Assembly: GCA_903847285.1 (NCBI GenBank)
Contig: CAINDH010000147.1
Location: 1 to 5,900, forward strand
Direction: 5' to 3'
DNA: 5,900 nt
From: an uncultured Verrucomicrobia subdivision 3 bacterium
GTDB lineage: Bacteria; Verrucomicrobiota; Verrucomicrobiae; Limisphaerales; UBA11358
Both the position numbers and the translations under genes were made by a program. Each line of letters starts with the position of its first letter. The stretch's first letter is position 1. The notes below the pieces were generated by a model, which saw only the letters and a program-made list of their open reading frames with translations, was not told where the DNA came from and made no database searches. Shown here piece after piece: positions 1-4,795 of this stretch.

Positions 1-945
1 GATGAGGATTTGATCACGGCCGTGGATCATTGGCTGCGCACGGGCAAGCCGGCTTCCGTTAAGGAGTCGCCCCGTTTGGACGAGGCGCTGAAAGTTTTCA
101 CCGACTGGCTTACCACCACGCAGGAATTGCGTCCCATGACCAAGGATAATTTGCGCAACCGCGTAACTCGCTTTGTCGGCAGCCTGGGCAACCTGCGGGT
201 GACCGACGTGCTGCCCGATCACATCGAGCATTTTCTGGCGAACCGAAATGTGTCAGTCAACACCAAGGACGCCGATCGCCGGGCACTTTCCAGTTTCTTT
301 TTGTGGTGCATGAAAGGAAAACGGCATTGGGCGGTGAACAATCCCTGCTATGCAGTCGAGATCGAGGGGTTTGCCACCGCCGATCATCACGAACCGGTGG
401 TGTTGCCAGTGGAAGAATGCCGGGCGCTTTTGAAATCAGCGGAAACAATCCGGAAGGGCCGGTCGGTGCCGTATGTGGCGCTGTGTATGTTTGGCGGACT
501 GCGCCCCACTGAGGCGGCGCGGTTGACATGGGATCAGGTCAATCTGAAGGATGGGGAGATTCGGTTGAAGGGCGCGCAGACCAAGACCGGCAAGGGCCGG
601 ATTGTGGTGATTGATAAAACGCTGAAAGCGTGGCTGAGCCAATATCGCAAGCGCGGCGAGATTTACCGTTCGGCTTATGAAAAGGATTTGCGCCAAGGTC
701 GTATCAGCAGCGGGTATGGAACGCCGACCAAGGAACAGCCGGATTTGAAGCCGTGGGTGTCGGACGTGTTGCGGCACACGGCGATCTCGCATTACTTCCG
801 GCTGACGGGCAGCTACGGCCGGACGGCGGAGCAGTTCGGCAACTCGGAGGCCATCATCAAGAAACATTACCAGGGGCGCGTGAGCAGCGCGGAGACGAAG
901 CAGTTTTATGCGCTGCGGCCGAAGACTCAGATGCGCCAACCTTGA
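1..945 (+). CDS. Tyrosine recombinase / phage-type integrase (5' end open at window edge)
   Basis: Site-specific DNA recombinase expected to integrate or excise the element by strand exchange through a covalent 3'-phosphotyrosine. The frame is open to base 1, and the first possible start seen is TTG at 10; I number residues from it (311 aa), but the true start may lie outside the window. Residues about 22-120 form the N-terminal SAM-like core-binding domain. The catalytic domain follows: Arg I is R165 in GGLRPTEAARLTW, the beta-hairpin lysine is K192 or K195 in TKTGKGR, Arg II is R255 in DVLRHTAISHYF, and the nucleophile is Y287 in IIKKHYQG. Two usual histidines are replaced: D252 stands where HxxR has His, and N278 (FGNS) stands where GH is usual. 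I recall such changes in integrases of PVC-type bacteria, so the enzyme may well be active. It converges on the XRE gene with a 62-nt gap. Confidence 0.93.
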   Translation, partial: DEDLITAVDHWLRTGKPASVKESPRLDEALKVFTDWLTTTQELRPMTKDNLRNRVTRFVGSLGNLRVTDVLPDHIEHFLANRNVSVNTKDADRRALSSFFLWCMKGKRHWAVNNPCYAVEIEGFATADHHEPVVLPVEECRALLKSAETIRKGRSVPYVALCMFGGLRPTEAARLTWDQVNLKDGEIRLKGAQTKTGKGRIVVIDKTLKAWLSQYRKRGEIYRSAYEKDLRQGRISSGYGTPTKEQPDLKPWVSDVLRHTAISHYFRLTGSYGRTAEQFGNSEAIIKKHYQGRVSSAETKQFYALRPKTQMRQP

Positions 946-1007
946 ACTCGGCGTGACCGTGGGGTTGCTTGCCTGACAAACCATTTGCGACGGCGGCGGG
1001 CAACCAT

Positions 1008-1685
1008 TCAACTTTTCTTGACTCCGCTGCGGCGAACCGGGCGTGCGGCGCGGCGGTGAACATGCGTGAGGAACTCCTGCTGTGGGTGGCTGAAGTTGAG
1101 CGTCACAGAATTTTCATCGGCGAGTGTCTGCAACAAACGGCGGATTTTCCAGCGGATGAGATCGCTGGATTTAGTGGTGCGCGTCTCGCTCAGCAGGCGG
1201 TCCAAGGCGTCTATCGTTTGGGAGTCCTGGGCGATCTGGGCCCCCCACTTTCGATCCAAGAGGGCTTTCTTGGTGATCATGGTCGGGGTTTCGGGTGGGC
1301 CCTTTTTGCCCATAATGCCAGTCGTTTTTTGGAGGGGGCTAAGGTCGCTGCTCATCAGCTCATAGGACGAGGCGGCGGATTCCATCAACGCCCGGTGCGC
1401 TTCATAGTCATCAAGGGAGTAAGGTCCCGAGGCATTCCCGAGTTGCGCCGCAGTCAAGCCCTTGCGAGTTGGGGTGGCGGGATTCTTTTCCAAGAGCCAG
1501 CCGGCATCAATTCCCGTCGCTTGGGCGATCAACATGGCGAGTTCTTCACTGAGCGGCAGCTGACCCAGTTCAATGGCCTGAATGGTGCGGGCTGAACGTT
1601 GAACCAAGTCGGCCATTTCCTTTTGAGTGAGGCGGATGGTCGTCCGGAGGATGGCTAGCGGATGGCGCAAGGATGAAACTCTCAT
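1008..1685 (-). CDS. XRE-family helix-turn-helix transcriptional repressor
   Basis: DNA-binding regulator of 225 aa, probably the repressor that keeps the element quiescent. Residues about 9-66 form a Cro/C1-type HTH: LTQKEMADLV gives helices 1-2, SARTIQAIELGQ the recognition helix, and LSEELAMLIAQATGI with GWLLE closes the five-helix bundle. The rest (70-225) has no domain I recognise; it is polar, with helical stretches at 150-195 and a basic tail (RRAARPVRRSGVKKS), and could serve oligomerisation or effector sensing. No peptidase motif of the LexA/CI type is visible. The ATG at 1685 is chosen because the HTH begins a few residues later and AGG lies 8 nt upstream. The gene is divergent from the excisionase-like gene across 81 bp containing palindromes, the classic setting for autoregulation and control of the opposing genes. 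Confidence 0.9.
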   Translation of the reverse strand: MRVSSLRHPLAILRTTIRLTQKEMADLVQRSARTIQAIELGQLPLSEELAMLIAQATGIDAGWLLEKNPATPTRKGLTAAQLGNASGPYSLDDYEAHRALMESAASSYELMSSDLSPLQKTTGIMGKKGPPETPTMITKKALLDRKWGAQIAQDSQTIDALDRLLSETRTTKSSDLIRWKIRRLLQTLADENSVTLNFSHPQQEFLTHVHRRAARPVRRSGVKKS

Positions 1686-1766
1686 GCGGAAAACCTATCC
1701 TATGTGTTTTAAACATGTCAATTTAAATTGCTGGGAATGGAGGCACATGTATTTTTACGGTGTGTT
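1686..1766. promoter_or_regulatory. Divergent control region between repressor and excisionase-like gene
   Basis: This AT-rich 81-bp gap separates two oppositely oriented regulators. It holds a perfect 12-bp palindrome, CAATTTAAATTG (1719-1730), and a perfect 11-bp inverted repeat around one central base, TGTTT-T-AAACA (1705-1715). Their centres are 14.5 bp apart, about one and a half helical turns. The leftward -35 box lies between and within them. For the rightward gene only weak boxes are seen: TTGCTG (1728-1733), a 16-bp spacer and TATTTT (1750-1755). I infer these palindromes are operators for the XRE protein; nothing in the sequence proves which protein binds. Confidence 0.6.
1692..1721 (-). 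promoter_or_regulatory. Candidate sigma-70-type promoter for the XRE repressor gene
   Basis: On the minus strand a consensus -35 TTGACA (1721-1716) is followed, after 18 bp, by TAGGTT (1697-1692), a moderate -10. Transcription would then start around 1685, at or next to the ATG, giving a very short or leaderless mRNA. The -35 overlaps the CAATTTAAATTG palindrome and the spacer contains the TGTTT-T-AAACA palindrome, so a bound protein would block it. The -35 is convincing; the -10 is not. Confidence 0.4.
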
Positions 1767-2048
1767 ATGAAATCCAATCAAACTTCCTCCGCCCGGCTGG
1801 CCACACTGGAATCATTGGCTAAAACGCTGATTCCCGCCTACCTCGATCCCCCTCCCTGTCGCGAGACTTTGCGGGACTGGTTCGACGCGGCGCACATTCC
1901 ACGCCTTAAAGCCAACCCAGCCGCCAAGCGCGGCGGCGGTCCAGTCTATTACTCGGTGGCCGCGGTGGAGAAGTTTCTCCAGACGCGAACGCTGCCCTGC
2001 CGGTTGCCGGCGGCTACGCTGCCGAGCCGGGACTTTTCCAACAACTAA
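1767..2048 (+). CDS. Small MerR/excisionase-like HTH protein
   Basis: Protein of 93 aa from the ATG at 1767. The core is LRDWFDAAHIPRLK followed by a basic, glycine-containing turn (NPAAKRGGG), then VYYSVAAVEKFLQTR. That order (helix, turn, basic wing, beta strand and final helix) matches winged-helix folds of the MerR/excisionase type, in which the final segment chooses the next helix by a Y-S/P-x-x-x-V-x-x-F/L pattern. Small proteins of this kind bend DNA at attachment sites or activate early genes, so in this context (integrase and repressor nearby, divergent from the repressor) an excisionase or directionality factor is the best guess. The frame is open further up, with TTG at 1728 and ATG at 1737, but those would put coding sequence over the operator-like palindromes. 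No clear ribosome binding site precedes 1767. Confidence 0.72.
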   Translation: MKSNQTSSARLATLESLAKTLIPAYLDPPPCRETLRDWFDAAHIPRLKANPAAKRGGGPVYYSVAAVEKFLQTRTLPCRLPAATLPSRDFSNN

Positions 2049-2135
2049 CCCGGTGCTCAATAGTTTGCGAGCAGAGTGAACCAACCACCCATCCACGACA
2101 AAGCCAGTATGACATTCGATTGCGAAGACAGACTG

Positions 2136-2483
2136 ATGACACGTAGCACGAAAGATTGTGCGCCGTGGTGTTGGGCGGAAAAGGCTGCCCTCGAAAAAAT
2201 CCGTGCCCGGTGTGAAGATGCCAAGACGACTCTGTTGGTGTATTTCGCCCTGTGTGAAATCGCCAGCGATGAGCGGTCGCAGGACTTCATGGTTTCCATG
2301 GATAAAATTGCGGGCAAAAGCTGCCTGTCCCGCCCCACAGTTTTCAAATCACTGCAGCGGCTGGAACAGATTGGACTGGTGGAAATTCACCGGTCCAAAA
2401 CCTCGCAGAATTTCAAGATTCCATCCTCCTACCGGATGTTGGTTTGCGAATCGGCAGACAAGGACCGGAGGCTGGCGATGTAA
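2136..2483 (+). CDS. Winged-helix HTH protein, possible replication initiator or regulator
   Basis: DNA-binding protein of 115 aa from ATG 2136 (alternatives in frame: ATG 2109, GTG 2076, giving 124 or 135 aa; none has a good ribosome binding site). I chose 2136 because the recognisable part starts soon after, at APWCWAEKAAL. A helix (TTLLVYFALCEIASD) precedes the HTH: VSMDKIAGKSCLSRPTVFKSLQRLEQIGLVEIHR, in which LSRPTVFKSLQRLEQ is the recognition helix and GLVEIHR starts the wing. This resembles the HTH_36 group found in phage and plasmid replication proteins and in regulators of mobile elements. Its 3' end runs into an array of 21-bp repeats, the first overlapping the last codons; initiator genes beside their own iterons are a familiar layout. 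That it binds them is inference. Confidence 0.78.
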   Translation: MTRSTKDCAPWCWAEKAALEKIRARCEDAKTTLLVYFALCEIASDERSQDFMVSMDKIAGKSCLSRPTVFKSLQRLEQIGLVEIHRSKTSQNFKIPSSYRMLVCESADKDRRLAM

Positions 2484-2550
2484 AGCGGCTTAACAACGAT
2501 GTAAAACCAATTTACAGCGTTGTAAAACTGACATGAGCGCCAGCTTTACA
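2473..2550 (+). repeat. Iteron-like array: three 21-bp direct repeats plus two inverted copies of the core
   Basis: Three head-to-tail 21-bp units (2473-2493, 2494-2514, 2515-2535) carry the cores CGATGTAAAGC (2476-2486), CGATGTAAAAC (2497-2507) and CGTTGTAAAAC (2518-2528), with starts exactly 21 bp apart, two turns of the helix. Two further copies of TGTAAA lie on the minus strand at 2516-2511 (as CGCTGTAAA) and 2550-2545. The first unit overlaps the stop codon of the HTH gene. Five copies of a six-base word in 72 bp with fixed phase is not expected by chance. Spacing and position next to a HTH/initiator-like gene fit an iteron origin; a multi-site operator is the alternative. Confidence 0.75.
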
Positions 2551-2571
2551 CTCTTTAAGAATAGAAAGAAT

Positions 2572-2619
2572 CCAAGTCTCCAGGATTATGAAATACCAAG
2601 CAACCAAGGATCCAAGCAT
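2572..2619 (+). repeat. Short CCAAG repeats in 8-bp phase
   Basis: CCAAGCAA, CCAAGGAT and CCAAGCAT (2596, 2604, 2612) are three adjacent 8-bp units. CCAAGTCT (2572) and CCAGGATT (2580) lie upstream in the same 8-bp register, with one degenerate unit between (2588). The block sits just after the 21-bp repeats in the same gene-free interval. Function unknown; it could be part of an origin or simply a decayed microsatellite. Confidence 0.5.
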
Positions 2620-2628
2620 GAAGGAAAC

Positions 2629-2642
2629 CGGATTTCAATCCG
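2629..2642. other. Perfect short inverted repeat in putative origin region
   Basis: CGGATT-TC-AATCCG: 6-bp arms separated by two bases. A further pair, ACCGG and CCGGT, flanks it at about 2627 and 2653, so a larger alternative fold is possible. It lies between the repeat block and the next gene. Confidence 0.4.
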
Positions 2643-2676
2643 ACAGTATTAAGCCGGTCCAATTTCCTCAACTGTG

Positions 2677-2704
2677 CTTCGCCGTTTTCGTTCCGGCGGC
2701 GAAG
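2677..2704. other. Strong hairpin upstream of the Zn-finger gene
   Basis: Perfect 8-bp arms CTTCGCCG (2677-2684) and CGGCGAAG (2697-2704) enclose a 12-nt loop. No T-run follows on either strand, so it is not a typical intrinsic terminator. It lies 53 bp before the next start codon and could be an origin element, part of a regulatory leader or a small RNA fold. Confidence 0.5.
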
Positions 2705-2757
2705 ATCATCTGTTTCGAAGCAGCGGAACATAACCCACAAACACAACCAACTGATAT

Positions 2758-3561
2758 ATGAGAAATGACACTGAAGCCTTAAGCCTGACCGAATCGAAAC
2801 GGCTGATTGAACTGGAACAGACCATTGAGCGCGGTCAGAAGACCTTCGTGGAAGTCGGCCTGGCTTTGGCCGAAATCCGCGACTTGAAGCTCTACAAGTC
2901 GGACTACACATCATTCGCGGAATATTGCCGGGAGAAATGGGGTTGGGAAAAGGCTTACGCCAATCACATGGTGCGAGCGGCCATCGTGGTCCAGTCTTTG
3001 CCGGAAAAAGTGGCTACAATTGTAGCCACTGAATCGCAAGCCCGAGAACTCGGCAGGATTCCCACCGAAAATCGGGCTGAGGTTATTGAAGGGATCATTG
3101 CTGAAGGCCAGCCGCTGACGGCAGCTCAAATCAAACGGCATTTTCCTCCGGTGCCAATGCAGCCAAAGAATTCCACCCCGGCACCACCGGATCAAGTTCT
3201 GGACAGAACCGGCTGGCCGGTGCCGACGCACCTGATCCCGCTGTGGCTGCGGATGGATGAAGCACAGGAACTGCTGACGATTCTCAGTCGGGTCAAGGGG
3301 GCGCTGCGCACAGCGCAGGAGAACAAGGACAAACTGTTTGCCGAAGTCAGCTTCTCATTCGCATTGGCGCACTTGGATCAGGCCTCGGGTGTCATCAAGA
3401 CGGCGAAGCCGTTTGCCGTTTGTCCGACGTGCCAGGGACAGCTCCCGGATAATTGCACGCTCTGTTGCGGGCGCGGTTTGGTCTCGGAACATCGCTGGAA
3501 CGCCTGTGTCACCCGCGAGGACAAGGAGTTCCGCATCCGGGCTAACGCGGCCAGGAACTAG
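2758..3561 (+). CDS. Helical protein with ParB-like neighbourhood module and C-terminal zinc-finger-like cluster
   Basis: Protein of 267 aa, function unproven. Residues about 15-75 (IERGQKTFVEVGLALAEIR, then YTSFAEYCREKWGW, YANHMVRAA) match a module common in plasmid and phage genes beside ParB-like or replication proteins; I do not assign the Pfam number with certainty. Residues 92-127 (ESQARELGRIP, EVIEGIIAEG, LTAAQIKRHF) resemble the HTH-proximal part of ParB-like proteins. A proline-rich linker (130-157) leads to a helical segment (166-215) and a Cys cluster: CPTC (222/225) and CTLCCGRG (233/236/237), a DnaJ-type CxxCxG pattern likely to bind one zinc. The ATG at 2758 lacks a clear ribosome binding site. 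It follows the iteron region, suggesting partitioning, copy control or replication; a regulator is also possible. A 22-bp perfect palindrome lies inside the coding sequence at residues 84-91. Confidence 0.82.
   Translation: MRNDTEALSLTESKRLIELEQTIERGQKTFVEVGLALAEIRDLKLYKSDYTSFAEYCREKWGWEKAYANHMVRAAIVVQSLPEKVATIVATESQARELGRIPTENRAEVIEGIIAEGQPLTAAQIKRHFPPVPMQPKNSTPAPPDQVLDRTGWPVPTHLIPLWLRMDEAQELLTILSRVKGALRTAQENKDKLFAEVSFSFALAHLDQASGVIKTAKPFAVCPTCQGQLPDNCTLCCGRGLVSEHRWNACVTREDKEFRIRANAARN
3009..3030. repeat. Perfect 22-bp palindrome inside a coding sequence
   Basis: The half-site AGTGGCTACAA is followed directly by its exact reverse complement TTGTAGCCACT. The encoded peptide is a local repeat (VATIVAT), but the symmetry also requires matched wobble bases (GTG/GTA, GCT/GCC, ACA/ACT). 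As RNA it could form a 9-bp stem with an AATT loop; as DNA it is a good dimeric-protein site. Confidence 0.8.
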
Positions 3562-3583
3562 CCTGTTGGATCTTCGCATCACG

Positions 3584-3676
3584 CACCATGGTGAACTGAG
3601 ACTGTGCGGTTGAATGTTCATCATGGTGCCTTGTCTTTGTGGCTGAGAGGGTCGGCAGCGTGCCCATGGGCACCAT
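3584..3676. repeat. Recurrent CACCATG palindromes
   Basis: CACCATGGTG (3584-3593) is a perfect 10-bp palindrome and GTGCCCATGGGCAC (3660-3673) a perfect 14-bp one. CATGGTGCC (3622-3630) and GGCACCATG (3668-3676) form a 9-bp inverted pair spanning the second palindrome. CACCATGCAA occurs at 3671-3680 and again at 4110-4119. These could be binding sites or folds at the 3' end of the preceding transcript; there is no T-run to make a terminator. Confidence 0.45.
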
Positions 3677-3813
3677 GCAAAAATGTGACGTGCAGGTTAC
3701 CAATACGAATTCCGCGCCAGTGTCCGCGCAATGATGACAACCTGTCGTTGAATTTGCCGTGAAGGGTAGTCCGAAAGTATCCCAAGAGTATACCATCCTG
3801 GCCGGAGCGGTTA

Positions 3814-3846
3814 GGCAAGAGTGGGGTAAGAGTGGGGTATTTCTGG
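3814..3846 (+). repeat. 11-bp tandem repeat cluster A
   Basis: Three adjacent units: GGCAAGAGTGG, GGTAAGAGTGG and the more diverged GGTATTTCTGG. An isolated CCAAGAGT also occurs at 3782-3789. The core AAGAGT is shared with cluster B about 160 bp downstream, where the units also have an 11-bp period. Confidence 0.6.
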
Positions 3847-3973
3847 CAGGCGGGCTTTTTTCTGATGGTTATACAAAAGTGGCACAAAGGTGTGACGGTT
3901 AGGCTGATGGGGTGGGTGGAACTGGGGTAAAGATACGGTGTTACAGATGACGGCGTTCAAGGGGACGAGTTGG

Positions 3974-4006
3974 GCCAAGAGTTCCTCAAAAGTTCCCCAA
4001 GAGTTC
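3974..4006 (+). repeat. 11-bp tandem repeat cluster B
   Basis: Three adjacent units: GCCAAGAGTTC, CTCAAAAGTTC and CCCAAGAGTTC. They match cluster A in period and in the CAAGAGT core but end in TTC rather than TGG. An 11-bp period places the cores on nearly the same helix face. Confidence 0.6.
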
Positions 4007-4100
4007 ACGTTTTTTCTGAACTGGTATCAAAAACACAGTGTCAGAGGTGGGCCAAGGTGCGGTGAAAGTTCGGTATGGTGGAAAATCGCCGAGGCCGAGT

Positions 4101-4126
4101 TGGTGATTTCACCATGCAACTTGGTG
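4101..4126. other. Mutually exclusive hairpin arms
   Basis: TGGTGA-TT-TCACCA (4101-4114) is a perfect 6-bp inverted repeat. Its right arm can instead pair with TGGTG at 4122-4126 (CACCA, 7-nt loop). The three alternating arms allow two competing folds, followed by GATTTTTAAT. No adjacent gene makes a regulatory role evident. Confidence 0.35.
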
Positions 4127-4258
4127 GATGATTTTTAATGACCGCCGGTGAGGCGTTTGGCTGATTGGAATGCCCCAGGACGAATTGGAATCTGCAAAAT
4201 GGACTTGGGCGTCTCAACCTTGGGTCTCTGGTTTTTAGGGGCTAATAGCTGGCGGATT

Positions 4259-4381
4259 CCAAAGGGCGATGACCTTTGGCGCGTGGGTTTGGGCGCGGCG
4301 CAAGCGCCCAATCGCCGAATGGCTGCGCGGCTGACGACCATCAAAGGGCGTCAGCCGCGAAAATTTTTGTGCGAGCCGCAC
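4259..4381. terminator. Cluster of four hairpins beyond the 3' end of the leftward operon
   Basis: Four inverted repeats lie in 123 bp. CCAAAGG/CCTTTGG (4259-4279) has a 7-nt loop. TTGGGCGC/GCGCCCAA (4289-4311) has a 7-nt loop. CGCGGCTGACG/CGTCAGCCGCG (4326-4359) has 11-bp arms and a 12-nt loop. GTGCG/CGCAC (4369-4381) has a 3-nt loop. Between the last two lies AAAATTTTT, so either strand has a T stretch only after several A. The cluster starts 7 nt beyond the leftward stop codon, so transcription termination or 3'-end protection is likely. A structured RNA or recombination site is not excluded. Confidence 0.45.
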
Positions 4382-4387
4382 CTGCCA

Positions 4388-4753
4388 TCAGGGATTACAT
4401 TCCTGCGGCTTGGCGTTGCGGTCGCTGGTGTAAATCAACTTCTGGCCGCACTTGTGGCAGTTCTGCCAGTAACAGCCGGTGTCACGGTCTTTCTGGCTGC
4501 GACAATACCAACGGATGCCGCATTGGGCGTATTCGTCCGGCGACTTGTAGGTGCGGGCCTGCGCGGTGCGTCGGCGCCAGTCCTCGGTTTTAGCCTGTTT
4601 CTCGGCTTTGATTTTCTCTCGGGCGGCTTGCAACAAAACTTTCGCCGCTGCCTTCGCGTCGCGTTCGTGCTGCTCGGCGGCGCGTTGGGCTTCACACTTC
4701 GCGGCTTCGGCCGCGACGGCTTCGGCTTCAAAAAACATCAGGTTTTGATTCAT
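4388..4753 (-). CDS. Ala-rich coiled-coil protein with Cys-rich C-terminus
   Basis: Small protein of 121 aa that I do not recognise as a named family. Residues 9-58 are rich in Ala, Glu, Lys and Gln without proline or glycine (EAEAVAAEAAKCEAQRAAE onward), so a long amphipathic helix or coiled coil is expected. Residues 69-120 hold six Cys (C78, C84, C94, C99, C102, C119) with HKCG and aromatic residues (IRWYC, CYWQNC), suggesting one or two zinc sites. That design (helical handle plus small metal-binding head) occurs in nucleic-acid-binding accessory proteins, but no function can be assigned. It is the last gene of the leftward set, 42 nt after the DUF6573-like gene; a perfect hairpin fills that gap. 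The ATG at 4753 is preceded by ACTTTTGTC and no clear Shine-Dalgarno site. Confidence 0.72.
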   Translation of the reverse strand: MNQNLMFFEAEAVAAEAAKCEAQRAAEQHERDAKAAAKVLLQAAREKIKAEKQAKTEDWRRRTAQARTYKSPDEYAQCGIRWYCRSQKDRDTGCYWQNCHKCGQKLIYTSDRNAKPQECNP

Positions 4754-4762
4754 GACAAAAGT

Positions 4763-4787
4763 GCCGCACGGCTGTCACCCGTGCGGC
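4763..4787 (-). promoter_or_regulatory. Intergenic hairpin, possible attenuator
   Basis: Perfect 9-bp GC-rich arms GCCGCACGG and CCGTGCGGC enclose a 7-nt loop in the 42-nt gap between the DUF6573-like gene and the last gene. Read leftward, it is followed by ACTTTTGTC and then the ATG. This is weakly terminator-like (four T), so partial termination, RNA processing or a translation-control stem are all possible. Confidence 0.5.
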
Positions 4788-4795
4788 GTTGGTGG

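Larger units (their letters stand above)
3562..4147. other. Gene-free, G-rich region with short repeats
   Basis: I see no credible gene in these 586 bp. The open frames on both strands are short, overlap each other and have compositions driven by the repeats. The + strand is strikingly rich in G runs, for example around 3909-3927 (runs of 4, 3, 2 and 4 G), which could form a G-quadruplex. It contains two clusters of 11-bp tandem repeats and several palindromes, listed separately. It separates the rightward replication-like genes from the leftward accessory operon. It could be a decayed gene, a large regulatory region or a transfer/partition locus. Confidence 0.55.

Noticed and set aside
1..9. 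Attachment site next to the integrase.
   Set aside because: Only nine bases precede the first possible start, and no tRNA end or matching direct repeat was found in the window.
963..1005. GGTTGC/GCAACC inverted pair in the gap between the integrase and the repressor as a bidirectional terminator.
   Set aside because: Only 6-bp arms, a 31-nt loop and no T-run; too weak to annotate.
436..1011. Open frame of 191 codons on the - strand.
   Set aside because: Antisense to the integrase catalytic domain; Arg/Leu/Pro-rich shadow.
969..1595. Open frame of 208 codons on the + strand.
   Set aside because: Antisense to the XRE repressor, whose HTH is clear; no domain or sensible composition in the + frame.
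3801..3830. A stretch resembling the 5' half of a tRNA-Ser/Leu gene (GCCGGAGCGGTTAGGCAAG).
   Set aside because: No matching T-arm, anticodon arm or acceptor pairing downstream.
3542..4008. Three overlapping minus-strand frames of 65-88 codons, and a + frame at 3938-4138.
   Set aside because: They overlap one another, carry no recognisable domain, and their sequence follows the 11-bp repeats and G runs. Kept as gene-free.
4135..4344. A 69-codon Arg/Pro-rich minus-strand frame after the operon.
   Set aside because: It runs through the hairpin cluster and has no domain; likely spurious.
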